Origin: Mytilisepta virgata
Taxonomy: Eukaryota > Mollusca > Bivalvia > Mytilida > Mytilidae
Reading direction: 5' to 3'
DNA: 64,000 nucleotides
NCBI GenBank assembly: GCA_028015205.1
Contig: CM051521.1
Span: forward strand, 128,596,614 to 128,660,613
Each line of letters opens with the position of its first letter. Positions within the stretch are counted from its first letter, which is position 1. Positions 42,901 to 57,900 of the stretch are shown here, in pieces. A model generated the notes under the pieces. The model ran no database searches. It was not told the DNA's origin and saw nothing but the letters and a program-made list of their open reading frames with translations. The position numbers were made by a program, and so were the translations under genes.

Positions 42901-45900
42901 AAGCATTACAAATATTCTGTGATACCAACAGATGTATTAAATATCCATATTCAAAGATTCGTCTCAAAAGCAGTAGCTTAAGGCCAAAAATATTACATGT
43001 ATATAGAGTATATTCAAATGCCAAAATGACAGAATATGCCAGAAAAAAAATGACAGAGCTATGCATGAAGATTCTCCGAAGTTTTCAAAAAATTCATAAT
43101 TCTATAACAATAAATTTATGGCTAGTACTAAAATGACAGCAACTAACAATTCTTTGTGAGAAAAAAATGCTATAAAATTAATTCTCCTATTCTTGACGTG
43201 TTTAATCGGTAGGATAAAAAATATAATATTTTTATCCTCTTTCTGATGATTAAATTTCTACGTGGGAATTACCGGCATTTTTTCTACAGTTATTGGAACG
43301 ATAAATTAAGAGACGTCCTTAATGACTTCTATGTAAACAAACTACATAGCAAAGACATTTTCTTGAGGTTTTTGTCGAAAATCATAGGAGAAGCAGATTC
43401 TCCTTCAATTTACTCGTGAGTTATGGAATTTATCCACCCTCGATAGTTAAGTTTTAGATTCTAACACGCTCGCAAATGCTCGCGTGTTGAAATTTCATAA
43501 CTCACTCATACCATGAAGGAGAATCTATATTTAACTCTCTATTGATAATGCATTATGATAATTTGCTTCAAGATCTACTTTAACCATATAGTCCACTGGT
43601 TTGTCTTCCAATATTTCTTTATATTTTTATAATGAATGATATCTTACTGGCTTGTAACACACTAGCTGGTTTTGACCTCTGACCTCTGGGACTGGCTGGG
43701 ACAGGATTTTTCTGATGAGATCTGTGATCAGTATTATCATCGATGTCTTTCTTCCTGGCAGCTGATAAATTATGTTGCACCTTTTCTATAAAATGATATA
43801 AAATGTAATTATCCAAAGTCTTCAATACTGCAGATTATAAAAGTAAAGATTTTCTGGTTTTCAATTCTTTAGCAGACCTGTTTCATATTACTTTGTTTAA
43901 CAATTTTTACTTCAGTAGGTAAACTGGCAATCATTAGCTTGCATTAGAACATTAGCATTAAGGGGCCAGTGATTAATACCTGATATGACAACTACACAAT
44001 GAATTCAACTCACTTGTTTGTTTAGGAACTGCCAGTTCTAGCACTATGGTATCTGTGGGTTTGAACATGGGAGCTTTCTTTTCCTCTACACTCTCTGTTG
44101 CTGGTACTAAATCATCTTCTTCTTCAATGTCTTCATCCTCTTCGGGAATAGGGGATTCCCGGTCTGACATTTCTTCTTCCTTTAAATAATGATTTTTCCA
44201 TGTTTTAAATGATAATAGTAACTAAGATGAAACCAATTTTCAATTGTCACAATGTTCATTTAAAAGGAGTCCTTTAATGGGAAAAATAATTGCTCAGATA
44301 CCTTGATCAGTTTCAGATTTTTTAAGACATAATTGCAATACAAATCCAGAGTAGACACACAAAAATGTCTCGCCTGTCGTGTATTTCTAATGAAAGTAAA
44401 TGCTATGAGACATATTGCATACAGTATTCGAAAAACAGGCCAAAACACAAAAACTTAACTATAACCACTGAACCATGAAAATGAGGTCAAGGTCAGATGA
44501 CACCTACCAGTTAGACATGTACACCTTACAATCCTTCCATACACCAAATATAGTAGACCTATTCCATACAGTATTTGAAAAACAGGCCAAAACACACCAC
44601 TGAAGCATGAAAATGAGGTCAAGGTCAGATGACACCTGCGAGTTGGACATGTACACCTTACAATCCTTCCATACACCAAATATAGTAGACCTATTGCATA
44701 CAGTATTCGAAAAACAGGCCAAAACACAAAAACTTAACTATAACCACTGACCCATGAAAATGAGGTCAAGGTCAGATGACACCTGCCAGTTGGACATTTA
44801 CACCTTACAATCCTTCCATACACCAAATAAAATAGACCTATTGCATACAGTATTCGAAAAACAGGCCAAAACACAAAAACTTAACTATAACCACTGAACC
44901 ATGAAAATGAGGTCAAGGTCAGATGACACCTGCCAATTGGACATTTACACCTTACAATCCTTCCATACACCAAATAAAATAGACCTATTACATACAGTAT
45001 TCGAAAAACAGGCCAAAACACAAAAACTTAACTATAACCATTGAACCAGGAAAATGAGGTCAAGGTCAGATGGCACCTGCCAGTTGGACATGTACACCTA
45101 CTAGACCTATCGCTTATAGTATCTGAGATATGGACTTGACCACCAAAACTTAACCTTGTTCACTGATCCTTGAAATGTGGTCGAGGTCAATTGAAAACTG
45201 TCTGACGGGGATGAGGACCTTGTAAGGTACGCACATACCAAATATAGTTATCCTATTACTCATAATAAGAGAGAAATTAACATTACAAAAAATATTAACT
45301 TTTTTTTCAAGAAGTCACTGAACCATGAAAATGAGGTCAAGGACAATGTACATATGACAGACGGAAACTTTGTAACATAAGGCATCTCTATACAAAGTAT
45401 AAAGCATCCAGGTCTTCCACCTTCTAAAATATAAAGCTTTTCAGAAGTTAGTTAACGCTGCCGCTGCCGGATCACTATCCTATGTTGAGCTTTCTGCGAC
45501 TAAAGTCGCAGGCTCGACAACAAAAATTCAAATTTTTATTCTTTAATAATTAATGTATATAGCAAAAAATAGTCATCCAATCTTAAAATCCTACAAAAAC
45601 AATTCACTACCAGGGTAATTAAACCAACTATTCTATTGGTAACTTTTTAGTAGTCACAAGGAACATGCACATGTGCAAATAGTTCCCAGTCTTTGCAACA
45701 TACATGTACATGTGTATATTACAGACTGTCCAAGAAAAACCTAACTTTTTATTACCATGAGTTTGAGACTGACTGACAAAACCCAAAATCCAACTAAATT
45801 TGTTTTCAATATATTCCTGATCAAATCTGAGGTCATTAGAAACAATATTGTGTAAGAATTCAATTTGTGTAATACTCTTTTGCAAATCTATTATACACTT

Positions 45901-48900
45901 CCATAATTTAAACATGCTGAGTTTTTAGTTTGGCATGAACAGACCTAAGTGACATGTTTTCCAATCTGCAAAAATGAAATAGAATTTAGAAACAGACAAT
46001 GAAAGATGAAAACTACTTAGAGAAAATGTTTACATTGTTATGATATTGTAGTATTATATTTATTTTCATATGATATTGTATTATTATATTTATTTATCTT
46101 GGCCTAATTTGTTTTGTATGGCCTTATAACATGTATAATATGCTTACAAAATACTTATAGTTGTTTACCAAATATTGTTATAACTGTGCAGTTTAGAAAT
46201 CACTGGAACAATCATAGATACTGATGGAATGATTAGAACTTTCTATTTGACTTACATAATCATTCTGGAATGATCATAATATACGATGTGTAATTCAAAC
46301 TTCTACCGAATTCTAGAAGTTTCCGTTCTACAGTATTCTATGGATTTCCGTGGTGGCTATATATATGGGTACTAAAGTTAGACTTTCAGAACAGATCAGA
46401 CCAGACATTAACATTCTTGTGTTCTCAGATGTTGGATTGATATACTTTTATTTACGTTACACACATCATACTAGATTGTGACTGATTGGATATAATATTC
46501 CGTTTGGATTCCCGCAACAGTGACGAGAAGAATTTCGGATAAAGAAAAGACAAAGGATCGGACATATATATTTTAAACAGTAAAGTTGACATTTCATTTT
46601 GTAAACTTGCATATAATAAATCTTGATAAATTTTATTATTGATTTGTGTCTTTTGTTGGCTACAATTAAAAGGTGATTTCTGGCCGTAACAACATAGTTT
46701 GACTTTTGCCAAAAAGACTAATTTATTGATTTTCAAAGTTCAAGAATTTTCGATGATTGATTAATTACTGTTTACACCAAGTCAACAATATGAATTATAT
46801 TCTGGCAATAAAAGTTTTATTTTTCATGCACTGGAATGATGCCTTCCTGTTAAACTTCTAAACAACATAGAATACTTTAAAATGTTAACACATATAATTA
46901 ACACAATTATATTAAAACAAGACAAGGCATGACATGCTTCGGAAATCAACCACGAACATGCTAACAACCTGACTTGAATAATCAATTTCTTCCATTATTT
47001 CTGTTTCTTCACCATCCTTGAAGTAAATCCATAAAATTACAGTGATATGTGTTTCGATGAAACATTTTTTAATCATTTGAACAATGATCTTAAAATCTGG
47101 TGACTGTATATCACAGAAAATCTGGTGACTGTATATCACAGACAGAATATCAGTCATTCAATTTATTACATGAATAAAAACTGTCAAAATAAATTGTTTT
47201 TTCAAATATTAAGTAATGTACGAAATTCTGCATTGTAGAGGTTCTGGGAATTTTTTTTGTTTCTATTGTATTTATAGTTTCATTGTAAATGTATCATACA
47301 AATTCTCCTTTTAGATTACCAGACATTTTTCTGCTAATTATAATGATATAATAACTTACTGAGCTAACTTCCTTTGCTAGACTTTCTCTGATGCTGGCGT
47401 TCATACATAAACTTTGTCGTAATTTCTGATGAGATAAAATAAAAATATCTGAGTTAGAGAAAAACAAGTGAAATCATAACTCGACTAAATACTAAGTTGT
47501 AAAAATATATCTAAGGGAAACTAAAAACTTCCATGTATAGAATAAAGGGAAACAAAACATAAGCAGTTTTTCAGTCAAACCTGAAACGCAACACAAGTTT
47601 CTTAAATGAGTATAATGAAATTATTTTAAAAAAGAAAACAAAAAACATAAAAAGAATGCACGTGAATCCGTGCTAAGAATACCCCCACTCGTAATTTAAA
47701 GTTTCCGCAAACAGGAAGTAGGTGTGATCTGAAAAGTTCACACACTTTAATACTCTTCATTGTCAAGCTGCCTACCAAGTATGAAGTCATTCTTTTCAAT
47801 AGTATTTGAGAAAAGTGTGACGAAAAATTTTAAGTTCATTCAACATATTGAAATTTCAAAGTATAGGCAAACAGGAAGTAAGTGTCCGATGGATCTGAAA
47901 AGTGCTCACACGTTACAACTCATCACTATTAAGCTGCTGACCAAATATAAAGTCATTCCATTCCCAAGTTTCTGAGAAAAGTGTGATGGAAATATTTGTA
48001 GGACAAACGAACGGACTAACAAATGGACCAAGAGAATGCAATATAGCCCCCAGTTTTAGAGTGGGGTATAATAATACTGATACAATACCTTAACATCAGA
48101 AATACTAAGTTCCAACTTTTCATTTATTTCCTCCCTTGGATCTGGTTTGGATTTCTTTTTAGGAATGTTGTCTGGTTTTGACTTAGGTGATGATTTAAAC
48201 TTATTAAATCTGTTGTGTTTGGAGGCGTCTATCTCTATATCACTGTCTGAGTCATCATCTGATATGTACTGTGACATACTAGCTCTCACCTGTAAAGCAC
48301 AAAATGACAGTGTTAAATGTTTCCTGCTGTAGAGACTTCGATATGTGGCAAAATGTGAAATTTCTTTTTGGTTTTGCATTCGGAAATGTCACATTCTTAG
48401 TTATTCCGTGTCGGATTTTAAAAAGATAGTTTTAAAATACATGTTCCAACCAGCAGGCGTATTGTTTAAACCGGCCCAAGATTTAACATCTTAACATCTG
48501 CTGATTTAATTTGTTATGAACTTATGGAAGACCAGACAGCCCATAACATCAATAAATTTTAAGAATAAAAGAAACTGGTGTCACATTTTGGTCTCAAAAA
48601 TGCTAAGGCCATGTAAAAAAAATCATTAGATTCTCAGGCCACTTTTCAAATTCTTTGATGAGGCAGGGAGGAGTCTTTTTTTTTTTCCTTGTTTTTACTT
48701 AAAAAATTTGTTGCTTCTCAGGCCATTTTTGAAATTTTTTAATGAGGCAGGGCGGCTCTTTTTTTTTTTTTTTATTATTTTCAAATTCAATCTTCGACCT
48801 CCCAATGAAAGCGTCGGCGGTGTAGCCCTGAAATTTTCCAAAGGCTGCTACATCGATCGTTTTAATCGATTCTAGCAACTCCCCCAATGTGCACTCCGTC

Positions 48901-51900
48901 ATGTAATAACTGTATCGTCCATGGTACGACGGTTTTTCCTCCAGAGAGGACTTGGCATGACACTAAAGATGATGCCATGCTGACGGAAGTTTAACAAACA
49001 ATGTATATTTAAATCACCACACCATGTGATAAAGCCTGTTTATGAAAACGTTTTGCTGATTAAGATCGTGATCCTAAAAATTACCGGTAACGGAAACAGA
49101 CGCGAAAAATTTCCGGGCAGGACGCGGAACTGCCGATTTTTAATTTTATTTTTTGTATGATAAAAAACGACGAATGCGGCGGGTTTAAGGGACACGCGGC
49201 GGGGCCTGAGAAGCTAATAATATATTTTTTTTGGCCTAAAAGTCCAGTGAATCTAGCATTAATTTGACTAACCTTAAAGTAATTGCAACAGAAGATCTTT
49301 TAAGTTTTAATCTTTAGCATTATACGCCAAATATACACAGAAAAAAGTCCAACAAAATCTAACTTGAGGAAGACTAAAAAATCACGATTGCATTGAAAAT
49401 GGGAGATAACTCTGCAAAAAAGGCAGAAATATCAATAAAAATTGATACAAAATTATAACTTTATTGCTTCTTTGCAGCATAATGTATTGATTCTTGATAT
49501 TTTAGCCGTCTTTAGAGTATAACAAACAACTCTAAAGGTGTTTTCATATCTTTTATCAAGCTACAACCTAGATTTCATAATTCATTAGTTGACCATTTAT
49601 TAAATTTTTCAACATGTCAAGGTAAAGAATATCAAATTTAATAAAAATAATTAAGCATGCATTCTTCTTTTTGTGGTTTAAAGATTCTTTAAACAAGGTA
49701 GATGCTGAACAAATATAATTTACAGATATAAACAATACCAAAATTTCACATTATTTTTTCAAAATGGTCACAAAGCCACAAATTTGCAATTTCTTTAATG
49801 AAAAATGCACAAAAAAAAAATAAAAATACCCATAACACTTTGGTTTTGTACATTTCATGAGCAGAAGATTATATAATATAGTCAAATACGAACTTATAAC
49901 CCCATCAAAGTATCATACTTTACATGAATTTTAAGAAAATCAACCAAAACCTGACAAAAAAGACTCATTTTTGCAGACTTATCTCCCCTTTCCAATGTGT
50001 TGATTTTGAGTTTTCCTCAAGTTAGATTTAATGAGACTTTTTTCTGTGTATATTTAGGGCTTAATGCTATAGATTAGAACTATAACATTTTCTTTTGCAA
50101 TTAGTTTGAGGTTAAAACTTAGTTTGACAGGACTATAATGAATTTATGTTAAGCAGTAAAAGCAGGTATTTTCTCCAATGGAAATCATAGCATCAGAATA
50201 ATTCTGTACAACTTTTTCTCCATTGTGATTCAAAGTCAAATCTTTTTTAAAATTTTAAAACGGATTCAAGAGATAGTCACTTCTGTATATAAAGAATAAT
50301 TAAAAAAAGTATAGATGATCTACTCAATGATTTTATAATATGGATATTGATGTCAAGATTTATATTCACTGAAAATTCAATAAGGATCCATACCAATTCT
50401 TCATCTTCTGATTCATCTTCAAAATCATCTTCATAATTTCCTGTTATCATCTCTGTCAAAAGAAAAGTAAAGTTTTGTTTGTTTAGTTGGGGTTTAATGC
50501 CGTTTTCAGCACATTTGGCTATTTCGTGGCAGTCAGTTTTTATTGATGGAGGAAGCCGGAGTACCCGGAGAGGACCACGACCTTTGGTAGGAAAATTGGC
50601 AATCCTTGTCAATTTAGATCGGAGTTGAACACACCCCGCCACAGGTGAGATTCGAACTCACAACCCCTATGTTGACAGGCTGGTGATCATTAGTAGTCAT
50701 GATGAACTACATAGACCACTCGGCCACCGAGGCCCCGAAAAGTAAAGTAAGTAACTCCCTTATTTTCTTTGTCTCAATTGGTTCAAAACTAACTTAAATG
50801 TGAATTGTGACTTGAAACAGAAATCATGGCCATACCAGATATATGAAAATCAATGGTGCGCTGACACTTGACAGTGCTCTTTTTATCTGTCTTGTACACG
50901 TATATTAATTATTTTAATAAGGTCTGAAGCTATTCAATTAATACTCAAACATTTACACAGGTCCCTGTACAGTGATCACAATCAAATTGTTATACAAACT
51001 CCACCTCAAATGTTTTGTATGAGAATTTGCTGGGATCATGGGACATCACAGTACACTCTATATTATACTGGAGTTCTTTCCTTAATTAGCCGGGTGGTTA
51101 CTCCGTTAAAAAGTGGGAATATATGTGCCAATTGTGGTGGTCAAACTGGAACTTGTTCATGACCTGGAAAATTTGGAAAATCATACCCTGTCAGTGACAT
51201 TCAATGTTCAAAGCTAACCCTGTTAATGTCTTGATGATGATTTGGAAAATCGTACCACGTAAATGATATTTAATGTTAAAATGTAATCCTGCTAATGACT
51301 TGATGAAGTATTGCCCCAACAATATTGATCATATCAATATTATTTGTAACAAGGAAAGCAAACTAGAGGCTCTCAAGAGCCTGTATCGCTCACCTGAATT
51401 AAAGTATTCACCTTGAGCAGGAATAAAAATTTATGTGTTGCATTCAATTTGGCTGGTTTAAACTAAGTTCAGCTGTGGTAGTCATCTTGGTTGACAGTCC
51501 AGGTAAATGGACACATTTCTAAAAGAGAACCATCTAAGGCTTGTTCCAACTGGCTTAGTGGTTTCAGATAAGATTTTTAAATGAGTTTTCCTATAGGGTC
51601 CTATATTTAACTAAGTTCAGCCATGGCGGCCATCTTGGTTCACAATCCAGGTGATCAGACACATTTCTGAAAGAGGACCATCTAAGGACCAATGCTGCCA
51701 ACTTTAGTTCCAATTGACTCAGTAGTTTCAGACGAGAAGATTTTTCAATGAATTTTCCCATAGGGCACTATGTTAAACTAAGTTCAGCTATGGTGGCCAT
51801 CTTGGTTCACAGTCCATGAAATTGGACATATTTCTGAAAGAGGACCTCGTAAGGACCATTGCTACCAAGTCTAGTTCTAATTGGCTTAGTGGTTTCAGAC

Positions 51901-54900
51901 AAGAAGATTTTTCAATGAATTTTCCCATAGGGCCCTATATTAAACTAAGTTCGGCTGTGGCGGCCATCTTGGTTGACAGTCATCGGACAAAATTCTGCAA
52001 GAGGACCATCTAAGGACCATTGCTATCAAGTGTAGTTCTAATTGGCTTAGTGGTTTCAGACAAGCATATTTTTGTGTGAATTTCCAATAGGGTCCTTTGT
52101 TAAACTAAGTTTGGCTGTGGCAGCCATCTTGGTTCACAGACCATGAAATCGGACATCATGGTCGACAGTCCGGGCACATTTCTAAAAGAGGACCATCTAA
52201 GGACCACTGCTACCAAGTCTGGTTCCAATTGGTCAAGTGGTTTCAGACAAGAAGATTTTTCAATGAATTTTCCCATAGGGTCCAATGTTAAACTAAGTTT
52301 TGCTGTGTCGGCCAAGAGTCCGGATCATTGGAAATATTTAAGAAAGAGAAACTCCTAAGGAGCATTACTGCCAACTTTGGTTCCAACTGGCCTTGTAGTT
52401 CCATAGAAGAAGATTTTGATATTTCATCCACCCCCTTTTTTCTATTTTTAGTAACAGCAGCCATGTCGGTTGGAGGTCGAGGATACTTTTGGAAGGGGGA
52501 CACCCAAGGACCATTCCACCAAAGTTTAGTCTCTATTGGCCCAGTGGTTTCAGAGGAGAAGATCTTTAAAGGAAAGTTTACGCTGGATTTGACTTATTTG
52601 TAGACATAACTTCGTTGAACATTTTTGCTGTTTACAGTTTGTCTTTATTTATCATAACATTCAAGATAATAACCTAAAACTGCAAAATTTCCAATTCAGG
52701 GGCAATAACCCAACAAAGCATTGACCGATTTGTCTGAAAATTTCATGACAGGTAGATCTTGACCTAATGAACATTTTTACCCCATCAGTTTTGCTCTAAA
52801 TGCTTAGTTTTTGAGATATAAGACAAAAACTGTAGTTTACCCCTATGTTCTATTTTAAGCCATGTCAGGCACGTTGGTTGGCAGGCAGGGTCATTGGACA
52901 TATTTTTCAAACTAGATACCCAAATGATGCTTGTTGCCAAATTTTGTTCCATTTGGCCTAGTAGTTTCAGAGGAGAAGATTTTTGTAAAAGCTGACGGAC
53001 AACGACGGACGATATACGGCAAGTTATGAGAATAGCTCACTTGACCCTTTGGGTCAGGTGAGCTAATAATTAAAAAAATATATGAAAAAGAACGGATATG
53101 GAGTAAATGTCAAGGAGACAACCTCCCATCTCCGAAGTGACTGACTGATAAACAGATATCTAGATTTGTAGTGTGTAGCAGACCCTGTGCATGACAGGTG
53201 ATTTATAAGTTCCACAATGATAAAATTATGAAAAAGTAATCCTGATCATGACAGGACATGTGTGACAAATGGACCCTGTTCTGTGGCACATGCATACTAT
53301 CAATTTTAAAACAGACCTGGTCCCATTCCTATAAACTATAACATACCTGGAGCTTTTATCTTTCTATTTTCTCCTCTTTCAGTTTTAATTTCCACAGATC
53401 CTGCTGACCAGTTACGTCTCCTCTCTCTAGCTGGGGCTGTCTTAGCTCTGTTTCTTTCTGCAATTTTTTGTTTCTCATAGTGTGAAATGGCTGTCAGATC
53501 TTCAAGATTCAACACTCTCTTGTTGCTAACATCTATAAAACATTTAAAGTAATAGCAATATAAAATTTTTGATCAGATGTTTTCAATCACTTTGTTTCAT
53601 ACACATAAAACAATCTGAAGACATTTAATTTAATTTATATCAATAGTTTCTAATTTGCCTAGATTAAGTTTGTTGTGTCCTCTGTGATTTGTCTCATGTC
53701 AAATCTGTTTGTATGTATGTTTTAGAGTATATTTCGCATAACCTCCAGCATTTTTTAATCTCCTTAACTAAGTCTCTTATCCCGAATGTTTCTCTATTCT
53801 TAACCTCAATATGTCTGTTAGTGTGTATTTTTATTTTACACTTCAGTGTCAGCAATTTCTTTATCTCCCTGAATTAGACCTTTCTGTCTATTTTTATACT
53901 TCAGCCAACATAAATATTTAGATTCTGATCCTCCCAAGTGGAATTATAAGCACCTATAAATGTATTGACTAATCCACAATTTTTATGATTTTAATAAATT
54001 ATTTCCACATATTCTGCAGTGGGTTGGGGAGTGGGATTAAAGAGGGTTGAGGCTCAGTGATGTAGGTCTGTCAACCCTTGGTGTCTGTATGATTGACATT
54101 CTTTTGTTTTACCTGACTTACCTGTGTGAGTATGTATTTATACTTTACCTCCAGCAGTTTTTAATCTCTCTGATGTAGGTTCATCTTCCCTTGGTGTTCC
54201 TATGTATGATGGAGATTTCTGCTGCTTTTTAGCCATCATTTCAGTATTGGCACCATTGACATAAATAGAAAATCCCTGTTCTTTCCTTTCAATGTCTATC
54301 TGTTTCTTTGATTTCTTTCTTAGTCTTTTTAATAATCTATAAAAAGAATTATCTGCAGTTGGTGATAAAAAAATGTTTACCATAAAATGATTAAATGATA
54401 AAATATTAAGAGATAAAATAGCTCCATGGATTCATTATTACTTTATTACAATGTTGTATCGTAATGTATAGTACAAATAAAAACATTTCCAGAAACTTAA
54501 ATCCTTACAACTCCATGTCCAATCAAGATGCTCGTATATGATCTATAAATCTTATACCATACTTATTCTACAAAGAGCAAAAGGAGAAGGTACGATTTCA
54601 GCCATTATTTGGTCCCATCTGACATGAAAAAATAAAAGTAGGATTTCAGATTCAAATTTGTATCATTTTTATCGTATAACGATCGAACTTTAAAAATCTA
54701 TCAATCATTATACAAATTCCTTTCCATGATGCAACAGCGACTTCACGAACGTCTGTTAAATCATGGATGTGACAAAAATTGTGTCTTGAACACAATATAG
54801 TTTGGTCAAAACAACTATCAGCAACAGCCTTGCCCAAAAAGATTTTTTTCATATAATGTTTGTCTTACATAAAGACATATTTCAGTGAAATATCTTTTTG

Positions 54901-57900
54901 GGCAAGGCTGTTGCTCATATCAAAATTATAATTCAAAGGTCCAAAAAAATGAGTGACATTTGGTGTTTTTCATTGATTTCTTCAAAATTAGCCATCTTCG
55001 ACTGCATGTTGCAGCTGTTACAGAAATTTCTTGCTATTATCTATTATAATTGAAAACTTTACTTTAGGCTTGACTGCACAATGGATGGTATTATATTTAT
55101 TTTATTAAAATTTTGATAAGGTAATTTATCAGTCATGAAAATAAATCTTTTATCACTTTTAAAGGCATGAAATCATAAAATTTTCATTCTGCAAGGATTG
55201 TGATGTCACTTCCAGTTCCAATGTAAACAAACACTAATGGAAATCTATGTTTTATTAGGCTTGCTATCAAACTTAAGAAGTCATTTCAGACAAAAGTTAT
55301 GTCATTAAAACTTCATTTCATCAAAAATACTTTTTATGTGATGTTATTTCCAACAGTGATGAATAAAAGAGCAATGATATATGTTTATAAAGGGGGAGGG
55401 TAACTTGGCAAATAAATTTTGAAACTGGCAACTGTTTTTGGCGATGATTTTTGAATACAAGTGCCACCCCTGTGAATATACAAATGCCCAAGAGCAGAAC
55501 TGCAATCCTTACAAAGCATTTAATAATAAAATAATAGCTGTGTACCTGTTTCTTTCCTGAAGAAGAACTAGGTATTCCTCATATCCAGGTAGTACTTCCT
55601 GCATAGCTTCAGCCTGAAAAAGTAAAACCATTTTGTTAATTCTCTAGAAACCATATACATAAAAATTAACATATTCAAATTTTGTTGGTATTATGAATTT
55701 TTCAGATCATTTTTCTTTAATAGAAAAGTTAATACTTTATGAATAAAGGTGAAATTCAACAGTATAATGTACATGCACAAAAAAGCCATTTTTTAAATTT
55801 GATTTTTAGTAAAAACAGATAAAACTGGCCAAGGACAACTCATGCCATAAATCTAAGTCTTGCAGACAAACCTAATAATCATATTTTTATATATACCTTT
55901 AAATTTCTCTTTCCTGCATCATCTGGTGCTTTCTTCCTGGAATATCCTGCAAGAATACACATTTAATGATCAACAAGTTAACCATAAGCATAAACATTTC
56001 ATGATAAAATATTTCAAACTATAATTTACAGGCAAAATGTCTTGACAGTTTATCAAACCATACCCATAGATCTTATTTACATACACATAATGTCATAAAG
56101 AAAATTGGATATTATTTATCTGAATATTCACAGCTCCAGATAAGACACCAAACTGCATGAAAACGCTTTTCTTTTTTTATGAAAAAACACTAAAAATTTA
56201 AACATGTAAACAGAGCATAAAGAAAATGTAATGGGTTTCCAATTTACCTATTGTTGTCATATTATCATGGTTAATATTCGTGTTTGAAAATGTAATGAAT
56301 ATAAATTTGGGAAGAGAAAGTTTCCTTTTGATAAATATGTACAGACCTTCATTTGAATAAGATGATCAAATCATTAATTAAGATATTAAAAGACCAAATT
56401 TCCTATTGTTTCTGCACACCAGCAAGTGCAGCGGCATTATCACTTAAGGGTCCTATGATGTCAAGACATGAAAAGATTTCTTTCATATTATTTCAGAAAA
56501 TACTTAAAACTATGTATGTATCCGATGATGAAACTAAAAACATTTTGTTTTAAGGTAAATTATGCAAAAGCAGTAAAATTAATATAGATTTTTTTTTTAT
56601 TTATTACTATCTGAAAAAAAATCAAGGACATTTTTGCCAGGAAATGTTACATAATATCACCAATATAATGTATTTGTTGCATGAAGTTTCAACTTTTGTT
56701 TACTCTCAAAATCACTCCCCAAAATTTGTAGTTAAGATTATAAACTCAATTTTTTTTCCCTATTTTTGCATTTGTTCGCACAAAATTCAAAAGGATATCC
56801 TAGCATATAGAATTTTATGCAGTTTTATGGAAACAAATAAAAAGCTTTACTCAAATGTAATGAATTTGATGCCTGTTGTTTTCAGCACATTTGGCTATTT
56901 TGCGGCGGCCAGTTTTTATTGGTGGAGGAAGTCAGAGTAATCGGAGAGAACCACCGACCTTCGGTAGCAAAATTGGCAATCCTTGTCAATTAAGATCAGA
57001 GTCGAACACAACCCGCCACGTGAGATTCGAACTCACAACCTCAGCGTTGACAGGCTAGTGATCGTTAGTAGTCATGATGAACTATCTAGAATCACTCGGC
57101 TACCGAGGCCCCCAAAATTTTATTTAGAGTTTGTATAAATGTAATTTGTTCATCTTGTCTGAATTTTTTTCAAACATCTGTCATCGACAAATGCAAACAA
57201 GGACTGCAGAAAACACTTGTATAAAAATATTATTGTCTCACCAAACAAATACATTACAGTTCTTATGCATAAATTTATTTTCCAGGTATAAATTGATAAA
57301 ACAAGAGAAGAAAGAATAATTTGTTACATCTTTTTTATTGGGAAAAATGCAGCTGAAAGCGAAGATATAAGTTCTGTTAAGATTTTATCACTTAAGCATT
57401 GAGTTTTATTTTCTGGGGTAAATTTTCCCTGTGTGGAAATTTCAATCTCAGCATTGAATTTTAAAACAGAGTAAATATGCTTTGCACCAAAAATTTATCT
57501 GGAGCTCTGAGATTTGTTCCCAAGCTTTTACACAGTGTATTTCATGTGACAAAGCTTTACTACATGATGTGATGTCTTTTAAAAAAGGGAAGCATTACTG
57601 ATTACACTTGTTGCTGGATTCAGTTTAAACTAGACAGAAATATGATCTCACCCCATACAGCAAAATACCCCTCCCCAACTTAACATATACTGTTGTACAC
57701 TCATAAATAGCTGTGTCTGTAACAAGACAATGTAAATCGATGAACATGTCAGATGACTAACTTCAACAACCCATAATGAAAAATTCATGTATAAACCCTT
57801 TTCAGTATGCACATTTTCAATATGTGAACAACCATCCTGTAAAACTCTTTTGACATGAAGACTGTTGGAGTTATCTGGACAAACCATCCACACCCAATGT

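Noticed and set aside
44455..44727. Repetitive ORFs in the 44.4-44.8 kb region
   Set aside because: They are translations of family B tandem units.
48147..48332. Plus-strand 61-residue ORF
   Set aside because: Antisense of a verified KATNIP exon (the acidic and lysine-rich segment read backwards).
50637..50736. Possible functional tRNA gene
   Set aside because: The A- and B-box sequence belongs to a SINE with body, tail and target duplication; the anticodon region does not form a clean tRNA.
52100..52603. ORFs in the 51-53 kb region
   Set aside because: Same cause: tandem units of the family A element.
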